Below, piece by piece: positions 25,580 through 34,346 of a stretch of DNA of 64,000 nucleotides. The stretch is taken from positions 53,740-117,739 of the forward strand of contig CALIDI010000029.1 of the NCBI GenBank assembly GCA_938023035.1, read 5' to 3'. A program made the position numbers and the translations under genes. The notes under the pieces are model-generated. The model did no database searches. It had not been told where the DNA came from and saw only the letters and a list, made by a program, of their open reading frames with translations. The DNA is from an uncultured Leptolyngbyaceae cyanobacterium. Lineage in GTDB: Bacteria; Cyanobacteriota; Cyanobacteriia; Leptolyngbyales; Leptolyngbyaceae. Every line of letters begins with the position of its first letter. Position 1 is the first letter of the stretch.

Positions 25580-25925
25580 TTAAGCTGTTTCAATGACACG
25601 AGGCCATGAACCATTCCATTTCTATTTTGCTTCTGAGATCCGTAAAATAGCCATCTTTACAAACTCTATAAAATTAGCATGGATCCCTGCGATCTCAGTA
25701 TTCTGGCGAAAAAAATTCCTCCCTAAATGCATATCTTCTATACCCGATTAAACCTACCGTGAGGAAAATTTAGGGAATTAGTAGTTACTGTATAATAAAA
25801 AACCATAGGGAAAAGATCTGTAGTTGTTGAACCGCAGATAGCGTAAAGACTAAAGTTCTTGTTGTAGAAAAACTTCCGGTCTGAATCCTAAATCAGGTTT
25901 AACCAGGAGCAAGCTCGAAGTAAAT
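25580..25925 (+). promoter_or_regulatory. Upstream region of the cheY-like gene with a -10-like box
   Basis: 346 nt without an ORF, AT-rich. TATAAT at 25791-25796 is a perfect -10 hexamer, but no good -35 is seen 17 nt upstream. The leader of about 120 nt carries AGGAG some 18 nt before the ATG. Confidence 0.35.
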
Positions 25926-26306
25926 ATGAAACAAATTTTAGTAATTGATGATGAGACTGATATTCGTGAAATTGCCAAAATGAGTCTGCAAATCACTAAG
26001 CAGTGGCAGGTTTTGACAGCGGCATCGGGCGAAGATGGTGTGGAGATCGCGGCTCAAACTCAGCCCGATGCAATTTTGTTAGATGTCCTCATGCCTGAGA
26101 TGGATGGGCTTTTAACCCTTAAAGCACTCAAAAGCAATCCTCTTACTCAATTAATTCCTGTGGTTATGTTAACGGCCACTGGTAGTATTGTGACTCAACA
26201 GCAATACGCCGAGTTAGGTGCCCATGCGATTCTCACCAAACCCTTTGACCCTGGTGTATTGGGCAACCAAATTGCTGAAGCCCTTAACTGGCACGCTAAT
26301 CTTTGA
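25926..26306 (+). CDS. Single-domain response regulator (CheY-like)
   Basis: A stand-alone receiver of 126 residues. The acidic pair is in KQILVIDDETDIREIAKMSL, the phosphoacceptor Asp in DAILLDVLMPEMDGLLTLKA, Thr in VVMLTATGS and the conserved Lys in ILTKPFDPG. With no output domain it should shuttle phosphate or bind a partner protein. It converges with the histidine kinase gene at 26296 and the two overlap by 11 nt at their 3' ends. That overlap hints that they form a pair evolved together. Confidence 0.93.
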   Translation: MKQILVIDDETDIREIAKMSLQITKQWQVLTAASGEDGVEIAAQTQPDAILLDVLMPEMDGLLTLKALKSNPLTQLIPVVMLTATGSIVTQQQYAELGAHAILTKPFDPGVLGNQIAEALNWHANL

Positions 26307-28050
26307 TCGGGGCATGGCTTACTGGCAGTTCAATGACAAATTCTGAGCCTTTGCCTGGCGTAGAACGGCAGTACAGTTTGCCCCTGTGCTTTTCGGTAAT
26401 AATCTGGTAGCTGAGCGATAGTCCGATACCGGTTCCCTTGCCGACAGGCTTTGTCGTAAAAAAGGGATCAAACAGCCGTTCTTGAACCTGGGGAAGAATA
26501 CCAGGCCCATTATCCGCGATCGCAATTTGCACCCAATCCCCATTCATGTTGGCGGTACGGATGGTAACCTGATTGGGGTTTGCCAACAGCGAGTCAAAAC
26601 TACGCTGAGCACTGGCTTCTTCTAAGGCATCTAAAGCATTGGCTAAAATGTTCATAAACACTTGGTTGAGCTGACCCGCGTAACACTCTACCTTAGGTAA
26701 GTGGTCGTAGTCTCTGATGATTTGCACTTCAGGGCGATTAGCCGCTGCCTTTAAACGATTCCCCAAAATCACTAAGGTGCTATCGATACCTTCATGAATA
26801 TCGACGGCTTTCATTTCTGCTTCATCTAGACGAGAAAAATTGCGCAGAGATAATACAATTTGGCGAATGCGCTCTGTGCCCAGAGACATTGATTGGATGA
26901 CTTTGTGTAAGTCTTCTGTTAAGAACTCAAGATCAATCGACTCTATTACATCCCGGATAGTCTGTGATGGCTCTGGATAACTTTGCTGATAAAGGTTTAA
27001 TAAATTAAGCAGATCACCTGTGTATTGGCTAATATAACTAAGATTACCGTGAACAAAGTTAATGGGGTTGTTCACTTCGTGGGCAATACCAGCCACCATT
27101 TGCCCCAAGCTTGACATCTTCTCACTTTGAATTATCTGAGCCTGCGTTTGTCTCAACTCTTGCAAGGTTTCCTCTAAATCCTTCGCTTGTTGTTTGATTT
27201 GCCACTCTGTCAGATGGCGATTGCGGGCCTCAATTGCCAAAGAAACTAAATCGGCGATCGCCCGTGCAAAGTTTTCATCCTCGGGTTTCCACTGCCGTTG
27301 CCAGCCCACCTGCTCAATGCACAAAACTCCTATCGCTTCAGTCATCAAGCGAATCGGGACATGTAACATCGAGCAAATGTTGAGGGGCTGGATATAGGCT
27401 TCTGAGAATTCTGAGATTCTTGGATCACTAGAAGCATCATAGGCCGTAATCAAATCTTCAGTTGCCAGTGCCTGAAAATAAGCTGGATAGTCTGCCACAT
27501 TTAGGGTCATCCCCTGTTGATAGTGCTCTGAAGAGTGCTCATACAAGCTAATGCAATCTAAGGTTACGCGCCCTTCACCGTACAACCAAACACTCACGCG
27601 ATCTGCGTGAATTGTTTTGGCCGTTGCCGCGATCGCCGCTTGTACGGCGGCTAGCAAGTCTCCATAGCGAATCGCATAGTGCTTAGAAAGCTGAATCAAC
27701 ACTTGGTTGTGGCAGCGTAACTCCTCAGCCCGCTCACTTAAGGTCGTTTGCACTTGCCTTAAAGCAACTTCATTGGCTTGCTGCTCGGCTATCTGTCGCC
27801 GCAAATCCACGTTGGTGGCAACCAACATAGCAACACGCCGGCGCATTTGAGCAACTAAGACGATAAACCCACTGATTAAACCTGCACACACACAAACGAG
27901 AAGGTTCGCTAGCTCAGGCACCGCCAAAATGGCGGTTCGTTCTCCTGGCAAGTCTATCGAAACGCTGAGAACTAGAGAAAGTGGAATCAAACCACCACCA
28001 TCGACAACTGATTTATGAAGAACACTGAAATCAATCACTGGTGCATCCAA
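26296..28050 (-). CDS. Membrane histidine kinase with GAF domain
   Basis: A protein of 584 residues. One hydrophobic segment near residues 40-70 (LANLLVCVCAGLISGFIVLV) anchors it. A coiled coil follows, then a GAF domain (about 115-290; IRYGDLLAAVQAAIAATAKT, HADRVSVWLY, MLHVPIRLMTEAIGVLCIEQ), and the dimerisation domain with phospho-His MVAGIAHEVNNPINFVHGNL. The catalytic domain has N box NQVFMNILANALDAL, G1 IADNGPGILPQ and G2 GKGTGIGLSLSYQII. It is a paralogue of the kinase at 28767. It is divergent from that kinase and convergent with cheY. Confidence 0.92.
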   Translation of the reverse strand: MDAPVIDFSVLHKSVVDGGGLIPLSLVLSVSIDLPGERTAILAVPELANLLVCVCAGLISGFIVLVAQMRRRVAMLVATNVDLRRQIAEQQANEVALRQVQTTLSERAEELRCHNQVLIQLSKHYAIRYGDLLAAVQAAIAATAKTIHADRVSVWLYGEGRVTLDCISLYEHSSEHYQQGMTLNVADYPAYFQALATEDLITAYDASSDPRISEFSEAYIQPLNICSMLHVPIRLMTEAIGVLCIEQVGWQRQWKPEDENFARAIADLVSLAIEARNRHLTEWQIKQQAKDLEETLQELRQTQAQIIQSEKMSSLGQMVAGIAHEVNNPINFVHGNLSYISQYTGDLLNLLNLYQQSYPEPSQTIRDVIESIDLEFLTEDLHKVIQSMSLGTERIRQIVLSLRNFSRLDEAEMKAVDIHEGIDSTLVILGNRLKAAANRPEVQIIRDYDHLPKVECYAGQLNQVFMNILANALDALEEASAQRSFDSLLANPNQVTIRTANMNGDWVQIAIADNGPGILPQVQERLFDPFFTTKPVGKGTGIGLSLSYQIITEKHRGKLYCRSTPGKGSEFVIELPVSHAPIKD

Positions 28051-28766
28051 ACCCTCAGAAATAAAAACATAAAGAAAAGCTTGGGAGCGGGGGCAATTAT
28101 TCTGGTGGACTGACTAACCCTTTTTTCGAGGTGGTTGAAACCTGCCTTCGTGAGTTATGAACAACCTTGATATATCGATATACTGAGTCTGCGGAAATGA
28201 ACTTCGATTGCTTAGGCGTAACTTTAGTTGCCCGCTTAAAGGACAGAGTCGCAGAACTTCCAGTCATCTTGTTAGCGAATCAGGCAATGATCTATCCATA
28301 CTTTCAGAACAGAACTTATCCCTTTAATTCTCTACTAGCAAGCTATCAGAGCCGAGAGCACGTTACCTTTGCAGGCCCTCATCCCCTAGCCCCTTCTCCC
28401 AAGTTGGGAGAAGGGGATCCGAGCCATTCAAAGCTTCTCTCCCAAAGTGGGAGAAAGATTTAGGGTAGGACAAAAGTAACATGCCCCCCAACTCATCCTT
28501 GTAATTCTTCTTAAGGATATCCCAAAAACATGACAGGCCTGTGACATTCAGACCCTCAGGCCTTTGTCACAACGATGCCACATTTTGTCCTTATTTTAAG
28601 AGAGATGGGATGGCTGTCTAAAACTGTAAACTTTAAGGTTTTAGCCCTTTCTCAGGTTGTTTTGAATGGTTTTTGCCAGGGAATACTTTGAGGAGTTGAA
28701 GGGTGAGCCTTTTATCAGCTAGTCTCTCAAAATTGTTTTAGAGCTGCGCCGGGAGCACTACCTTCT
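28051..28766. other. Divergent intergenic region between the two kinases
   Basis: About 715 nt holding repeat family A copy 2 (28358-28484). No gene is convincing. The frame at 28167-28463 overlaps the repeat and is rejected. Promoters of both kinases must lie here. Confidence 0.4.
28358..28484. repeat. Repeat family A, copy 2 (127 bp, covarying ends)
   Basis: The ends GCACGTTACCTTT and AAAAGTAACATGC pair. Compared with copy 1, GTCAC became GTTAC on one side and GTGAC became GTAAC on the other, a compensatory change. Internal palindromes: CTTCTCCCAAGTTGGGAGAAG and CTCTCCCAAAGTGGGAGA, each with 20 or so bases. Confidence 0.8.
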
Positions 28767-30539
28767 ATGATCAAGTCACTCTTGACATCTTCTGTCACTT
28801 TCGTCCAAAGACCTTTGCCAACACTTAAACAGCAAATGCCCAGTACTTGGCCTCAAATGCTCCAATTCGGCGATCGCCCCAATGCACCTCAGCGCTTTCA
28901 ACTTCTCCGGAACTTTTCAATTATCAGCCTCGGCACCTTTATAATCGCAACAATTTTGCTAGCGGGCTTTTATCGACAGCAAGCCGTGCATGATTTGGTG
29001 CGCTTGCAGGAAGATAATAATGTCACCTTAACAAAAATTCTAGCCAATGAATTACTCCAGCCATCCTATCGGTCGTTTTTCTTTTCTACCCAGGCGCTTG
29101 ACGATAAAGAACTAGCTCAAGATTCCCACATTTATCAACTCCACGAAAGCATCCTGACCCATATCAAAGGTTCTTCTGTGATTAAAGTCAAAATCTTTGA
29201 CCTAGGCGGACGCACAGTTTTCTCGACCCATCTTTCTCAAATCGGAGAGGATAAAAGTCAATCACCGGGCTTTATTATGACGCGTTCAGGTAAGACCGTC
29301 AGCAAAGTTGAGTATTGGGATAGCTACCAGACATTACAAGGTACCCTGCAAGATATCCATCTGCTCTCTAGCTACATTCCGATTCGCGATCACGGCTCAA
29401 CGGGCAAAATTGTCGGTGTATTCGAGATTTATGCAGATGTGACCTCTAGCATGCTCTACATTCAGCAGACTCAGCAGGTGATTGTCCTAGGGAGCTTGGT
29501 AATTCTATTCACTCTTTACAGTGCCCTTTTTCTCTTTATCCGGCGAGCAGACACTTTACTCAGAAGGCAGTGTCAGCAAATTCAACAATCAGAGGGCCTG
29601 TATCGACAGCAAGCGCGTAAACTAGAGAATACGCTGGCTGAATTGCGCAAAGCCCAATTTCAAATGATTCAAAGTGAAAAGATGTCGGCCCTGGGCCAAT
29701 TGGTGGCAGGTATTGCCCATGAGATTAACAACCCCATTAACTTTATTCATGGCAACCTTACCTATGTCCAAGAATATGCGCAAGACTTGCTAAGAATTGT
29801 GCGGGCGTATCAAGTTTGCTACCCGAAGCCGGGGGTTGAAATTCAAGCGGCAATGGCAGAGCTTGATCTAGAGTTTATCTATAGTGATCTAGTGAAAATT
29901 CTGACTTCCATGCAGGTTGGCAGTCGTCGCATTCGTGAAATTGTGCGATCGCTCCGCAATTTCTCTCGGCTCGATGAAGCCGAAATTAAGCCCGTGGATA
30001 TTCATGAAGGGCTTGAGAGCACGTTGATGATTTTGCAACATCGTCTTAGGTCGCAATCCGATCGCCCCGAAATTCAAATCATTCGGGAATATAGTGTACT
30101 TCCCCTGGTCGAGTGCTATGCCGGAGCATTAAATCAAGTATTTATGAGCATTCTTACGAATGCCATTGATGCTCTAGAAGACAAAACCGAAAAGAAAGAG
30201 TGTCAAACAATGGGCGATCGCCCAGCTCAAATCATCCTTCGAACTAGGCTGATTAACAACCAATCAGTGCAGATCGAAATTGCTGATAATGGTTCAGGAA
30301 TGACTCAAGCTATTCAAAACCGCATCTTTGATCCATTCTTCACCACCAAGCCCGTTGGTAAAGGTACCGGCATGGGGCTATCCATCAGCTACCAGATTGT
30401 GACCGAAAAACATAACGGCAAACTATGGTGTGACTCTACACCCGGAAATGGCACCCGATTTGTGATTGAAATCCCCGTGCAGCCCAAACAAGTTACTCCG
30501 AATCCACCAGAACTGGCAGGGCGAATTAATGCTGCCTAA
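28767..30539 (+). CDS. Membrane histidine kinase with periplasmic sensor
   Basis: A protein of 590 residues. Two membrane helices (about 52-70, LGTFIIATILLAGFY; about 235-255, VIVLGSLVILFTLYSALFLF) flank a ~160-residue periplasmic domain (SSVIKVKIFDLGGRTVFSTH; IPIRDHGSTGKIVGVFEIYA) of single-Cache/PAS-like type. Coiled coil, then phospho-His LVAGIAHEINNPINFIHGNL, N box NQVFMSILTNAIDALED, and G boxes IADNGSGMTQA and GKGTGMGLSISYQIVTEKH. The kinase core is closely related to the one at 26296. There is no cognate regulator adjacent on the same strand, so it likely feeds the island's stand-alone receivers. Confidence 0.92.
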   Translation: MIKSLLTSSVTFVQRPLPTLKQQMPSTWPQMLQFGDRPNAPQRFQLLRNFSIISLGTFIIATILLAGFYRQQAVHDLVRLQEDNNVTLTKILANELLQPSYRSFFFSTQALDDKELAQDSHIYQLHESILTHIKGSSVIKVKIFDLGGRTVFSTHLSQIGEDKSQSPGFIMTRSGKTVSKVEYWDSYQTLQGTLQDIHLLSSYIPIRDHGSTGKIVGVFEIYADVTSSMLYIQQTQQVIVLGSLVILFTLYSALFLFIRRADTLLRRQCQQIQQSEGLYRQQARKLENTLAELRKAQFQMIQSEKMSALGQLVAGIAHEINNPINFIHGNLTYVQEYAQDLLRIVRAYQVCYPKPGVEIQAAMAELDLEFIYSDLVKILTSMQVGSRRIREIVRSLRNFSRLDEAEIKPVDIHEGLESTLMILQHRLRSQSDRPEIQIIREYSVLPLVECYAGALNQVFMSILTNAIDALEDKTEKKECQTMGDRPAQIILRTRLINNQSVQIEIADNGSGMTQAIQNRIFDPFFTTKPVGKGTGMGLSISYQIVTEKHNGKLWCDSTPGNGTRFVIEIPVQPKQVTPNPPELAGRINAA

Positions 30540-31017
30540 AACTTGTCTTTTTAGTGGCTTCATTATAATCAGGTTTCGTGAAATACTGAGATTTTATTGC
30601 CATCGTGTTTCCAGTCCCCTGACTGATTGACTGACAGTCTTTTTTCCTAGGCGATTAAAGCTGTACTTTCAGATTGATGTATCTCAGGAATGCTTCAAAA
30701 CCGATAATATTGCTTATGCCTAAGCTGAGTTAGGAATGATAATGATACTGCGCATACAGTTCTAAAACTATCTTTCGGTTTCTCTTAGTTTCAGATTGCT
30801 GACTTTTACAGCTTTTCCAAAGCTTTAAAGGGCATAAATTCAAGCAATCTTAATAAGATTAAACTCAACTTTAAGGAAAGCTAATTACCCCCTAATTTTT
30901 CTTTGGATGATTTTTATTTCTACGATCAGCAGCAAGAAAATAGTTCTATCGTGGTCAGAAAATAGCATTAACCGGGATGATTGAATCAAAAATTCTCACA
31001 AGTAAGACCATAGTTTT
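30540..31017. other. Intergenic region, AT-rich, no gene seen
   Basis: 478 nt. It is AT-rich toward the next gene. No ORF, family repeat or terminator-like hairpin is evident. Confidence 0.4.
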
Positions 31018-32097
31018 ATGATTGAAGATATGGATCAATGTAGTTCTGAAGAAAATGATAGTCTTGAGTTCAGGTCAGAAAACCTTTTAAAAAATGAGAA
31101 GTTGCGAATATGCCATGAGTTGCGCACACCGCTAACCTCGATTCGAGGAGCATTAGGGCTTTTGTATTCTGGGCATTTTGGCTACCTATCCAAGGAAGGG
31201 GAACGTGTACTAGAGATCGCGATTGAAAACACCAATCGGTTAACCCGATTAGCTGATGCAATTGAAAGTAGGCCTATTTCACCAATGGTTGTGCTCTCAG
31301 AAGAGGCAGTTGCGCGATTACACCTTGAAAATGACCTCTACACTGCTCTTAAACGACAAGAATTCTACCTAGTTTATCAGCCAATTATCGCTACAGAAAA
31401 TCATCAAATTATTGGGTTTGAGGCTTTGGCCCGGTGGCAACACCTACAAAAAGGCTTAATTTCTCCTGATATTTTTATACCTATTGCTGAAAAAATAGGT
31501 TTTATTCATCAATTAGGTCTAGAAATTTTGCGGCAAGCCTGCTGTCAGCTTAAAGTATGGCAGCAACAGTTTCCAGTTAAGCCCCTATTAACGATGAGTG
31601 TTAATCTCTCAACTTTACAACTTTTACAACCTAATTTAATTCAAGAGATTCAAAAAATTCTAGAGGAAAGTGACGTTATCCCTAGTAGCTTAAAGCTGGA
31701 AGTTACTGAAAGTGCTCTCATCGAAAATCAACAAGTGGCCATTCGAATTCTTGGTCAATTAAAAGCAATGGGTATCCAACTTTATGTAGATGATTTTGGT
31801 TCAGGCTACTCTTCTCTGAGGCGACTGCAAGAGTTACCTATTAATGCCTTGAAGATTGATCGCTCATTTGTCCAGCGTAAGCAATGGGATATTAGCGAAA
31901 CTATTGTTTTGCTGGCAGCTAAGTTAGGACTAGATGTGATTGCAGAGGGGGTTGAAACAAATGAAGATTTAGCTGCATTGCAGGCGATTGGCTGTAATAA
32001 GATGCAAGGCTATCTCTTCTCTAAGCCGCTCAACGCACAGGCGGTTACTGAGCTGATTCAAGCCTTTCAACCAAGCTGTTATGCTAATCACAAATGA
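31018..32097 (+). CDS. HisKA phosphoacceptor domain fused to EAL c-di-GMP phosphodiesterase
   Basis: A protein of 359 residues. Residues 25-85 are a histidine-kinase dimerisation helix pair with the H-box ICHELRTPLTSIRGALGLL, but no ATPase domain follows. From about residue 100 there is an EAL domain with the expected metal and substrate residues: GFEALARW, SVNLSTLQL, KLEVTESALIEN, LYVDDFGSGYSSLRR, LKIDRSFV, VIAEGVETNED and KMQGYLFSKPL. The enzyme should therefore cleave c-di-GMP. The H-box could receive phosphate in trans and control the EAL. It has no signal or membrane helix. It is alone on its transcript, with an AT-rich upstream region. Confidence 0.9.
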   Translation: MIEDMDQCSSEENDSLEFRSENLLKNEKLRICHELRTPLTSIRGALGLLYSGHFGYLSKEGERVLEIAIENTNRLTRLADAIESRPISPMVVLSEEAVARLHLENDLYTALKRQEFYLVYQPIIATENHQIIGFEALARWQHLQKGLISPDIFIPIAEKIGFIHQLGLEILRQACCQLKVWQQQFPVKPLLTMSVNLSTLQLLQPNLIQEIQKILEESDVIPSSLKLEVTESALIENQQVAIRILGQLKAMGIQLYVDDFGSGYSSLRRLQELPINALKIDRSFVQRKQWDISETIVLLAAKLGLDVIAEGVETNEDLAALQAIGCNKMQGYLFSKPLNAQAVTELIQAFQPSCYANHK

Positions 32098-32690
32098 GCA
32101 TGAGCATCATCTAAAGCTTGAAAGCCTTTCCCCACAATGATTGGGCGGAGTCGCTAGCCATCATGCTTCATCATTGATTGGTATTAAACCGTCGGTCAGC
32201 GCTATGGATTGTCATCAGGGGAATGGGGAGCGATACCCCCAGCCAAAGGGGGGAACCCCTGCACCCCCTCCTAACCCTAATTTGTATTACGATAGAACGT
32301 AGTAGAGATGCACCGCCCAGTATAAATAGGTAGAGTGAGGTCTTCTTGTTTGTGGCCTGTCAAGATAAAGGGTAGGTTTAGCGCTTTCCAAAGGCGAGCT
32401 AAGCCAGATGTTTCCAAAGACATCATTCCAAAGACATCAAAAGATATCAGTCCTAAGTTAAAACTTGCCTTGCGAGGAGCATGAGCAGGGTGGAATAGGA
32501 GCAATGCCCCCGGATAAAAGGTTTGAACGCTTGAATCTCAATGCTAGCCATCCCCCTCTGGCATGCTTAGTTTAGTTGTTCAGCACTGATGCTCAAGTCA
32601 AAGCCTTCTCCCTTTCCCAAAATCACCCTAATTTGCTGGGTTCATCATTTGCAACTTGTCTAGCTACCTGATGTTTTCCGACTCGTCCCA
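32098..32690. other. Intergenic region with repeat E
   Basis: About 590 nt. It contains repeat family E copy 3. No gene is supported. Confidence 0.4.
32216..32294. repeat. Repeat family E, copy 3
   Basis: GATACCCCCAGCCAAAGG, CCCTGCACCCCCTCCTAACC, then TTTGTATTACGATA. Compare 7771 and 23541. Confidence 0.6.
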
Positions 32691-34346
32691 ATGAGCTTCA
32701 AACCAGACGAAATCCCTAAGGCCAATATTTTAATTGTGGATGATTCGCCGGATAACTTGCGGATTTTGTCGATGACACTATCTCAGCAGGGCTACCGGGT
32801 GCGCTGTGTTACGAATGGGGAAATGGCCTTAGTCAGCATCCACAACCTTCCACCAGAGCTGATTTTGCTTGATGTTCGTATGCCATCAATGGATGGCTAT
32901 GAAGTTTGCCGTCAGTTAAAGGCAAACCCTATGACCCAAAGAATTCCCATCATTTTTCTTAGTGCTGCTGATGATGTAGCCGATAAGGTCAAAGCCTTTG
33001 AAATGGGGGGAGTGGATTATATTACAAAGCCCTTTCAAACAAAGGAAGTGTTGGCACGAATTGCAAACCAACTTGCCATTCAAAACCTACAAAATCAATT
33101 GGCTGAGCGGAACCACCGCTTGCAGCAAGAGATTGAGCAACATAAAAAAACAGAGGCGGCCCTGCAAGATGCAAAAGCAGCGGCGGAAGCTGCCAATTAT
33201 GCTAAGAGCCAATTTATTGCAAAAATTAGCCATGAGTTACGCACTCCCCTCAATGCGATTCTTGGCTATACAGCCTTGATGCAAGATGATCCATCCCTTT
33301 TGCCGGAATACCAAGATTATGTGGATAGCATCCGCAAAAGCGGAGAATATTTACTGAAATCGATTAACCATATTCTGACGGTTGTGCGCGCGGAGTCTCA
33401 TCACCTCTCGCTCAATAGGCAGGCTTTTGATTTATTCCAATTGGTGAATGAGATTGCCTCAACTTGGCAAGCACAAGCTGATGCTAAGGGGTTAAATCTC
33501 AGGGTAGAATGGGACTCTAGTCTGCCTCGGTGCATTTACGCAGATAACGTTAAACTCCGGCAGGTTTTGGTTAGTTTGATAGAAAACGCAATTCAATTTA
33601 CCCAACAGGGCCAAGTGATCTTACGAGTGAAAGGGGAATCTCAGCACTTGGAGTCTCAACTAGTCGAACCTCAAATGGGAGTGTCAGCAATTGGGCTAGC
33701 AAAGTCCTGTCAATACGGAGGCGATCGAGGTTTCGTCGACTTATCTTCCGTTGATTCTCTAAATTCTCTGGATTTCCAGGCCTTGCCTCTTCTTCTTTTT
33801 TTTGAGGTTGAAGACACGGGCTGTGGTGTTGCAGCCCATGAGATTGACCATTTGTTTGAGGCGTTTTTCCAAGCAGAGGCAGGGCAACAGTCGCAGCGGG
33901 GCACTGGCCTGGGATTGTTTATCAGTCGCCAGTTTGTGCAGTTGATGGGCGGAACAATTACCCTCTCAAGCAAGCTGGCTCAGGGAACCTGTGTTCGGTT
34001 TTATGTGCCGGTGCATTGGGTGCAACTCGATTCTCAAGTGGGTCAACTTTGTGAACCGATCGCTGATCAGGGTAGCGCTTCTCAATCGCCCAGACAACTA
34101 GGCCAGTCATCTCATGCTACAACAGCAGTAATGTTAAAAGCTCTGCGCGCAGAAATGTCTATGAATTGGTTTACTCAACTGCAACAGGCGGCGATTCAAG
34201 GCTTTGATCAACGGGTCTCCCAACTGATTGGGCAGATTCCAGCAAGTCATGCCCCATTTGCTACACTCCTCGCAGATTGGAATCGAGAATTTCAATTTGA
34301 TCGGATTGTTGCAGTAACTCAACAAGTGCTGGAACAAGCTTTGTGA
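32691..34346 (+). CDS. Receiver-histidine kinase with C-terminal helical tail
   Basis: A soluble protein of 551 residues. The receiver (11-130) reads ANILIVDDSPDNLRILSMTL, ELILLDVRMPSMDGYEVCRQ and DYITKPFQTKEVLARI. A coiled coil leads to the H-box FIAKISHELRTPLNAILGYT (about 175-240). The ATPase domain has N box LRQVLVSLIENAIQFTQQG, G1 FEVEDTGCGVAAHEI and G2 GTGLGLFISRQFV, with a ~45-residue insert between N and G1. The last ~65 residues (WFTQLQQAAIQGFDQRVSQL, WNREFQFDRIVAVTQ) form a tail shared with the next two proteins in the island. Its 3' end overlaps the next gene by 4 nt. Confidence 0.92.
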   Translation: MSFKPDEIPKANILIVDDSPDNLRILSMTLSQQGYRVRCVTNGEMALVSIHNLPPELILLDVRMPSMDGYEVCRQLKANPMTQRIPIIFLSAADDVADKVKAFEMGGVDYITKPFQTKEVLARIANQLAIQNLQNQLAERNHRLQQEIEQHKKTEAALQDAKAAAEAANYAKSQFIAKISHELRTPLNAILGYTALMQDDPSLLPEYQDYVDSIRKSGEYLLKSINHILTVVRAESHHLSLNRQAFDLFQLVNEIASTWQAQADAKGLNLRVEWDSSLPRCIYADNVKLRQVLVSLIENAIQFTQQGQVILRVKGESQHLESQLVEPQMGVSAIGLAKSCQYGGDRGFVDLSSVDSLNSLDFQALPLLLFFEVEDTGCGVAAHEIDHLFEAFFQAEAGQQSQRGTGLGLFISRQFVQLMGGTITLSSKLAQGTCVRFYVPVHWVQLDSQVGQLCEPIADQGSASQSPRQLGQSSHATTAVMLKALRAEMSMNWFTQLQQAAIQGFDQRVSQLIGQIPASHAPFATLLADWNREFQFDRIVAVTQQVLEQAL

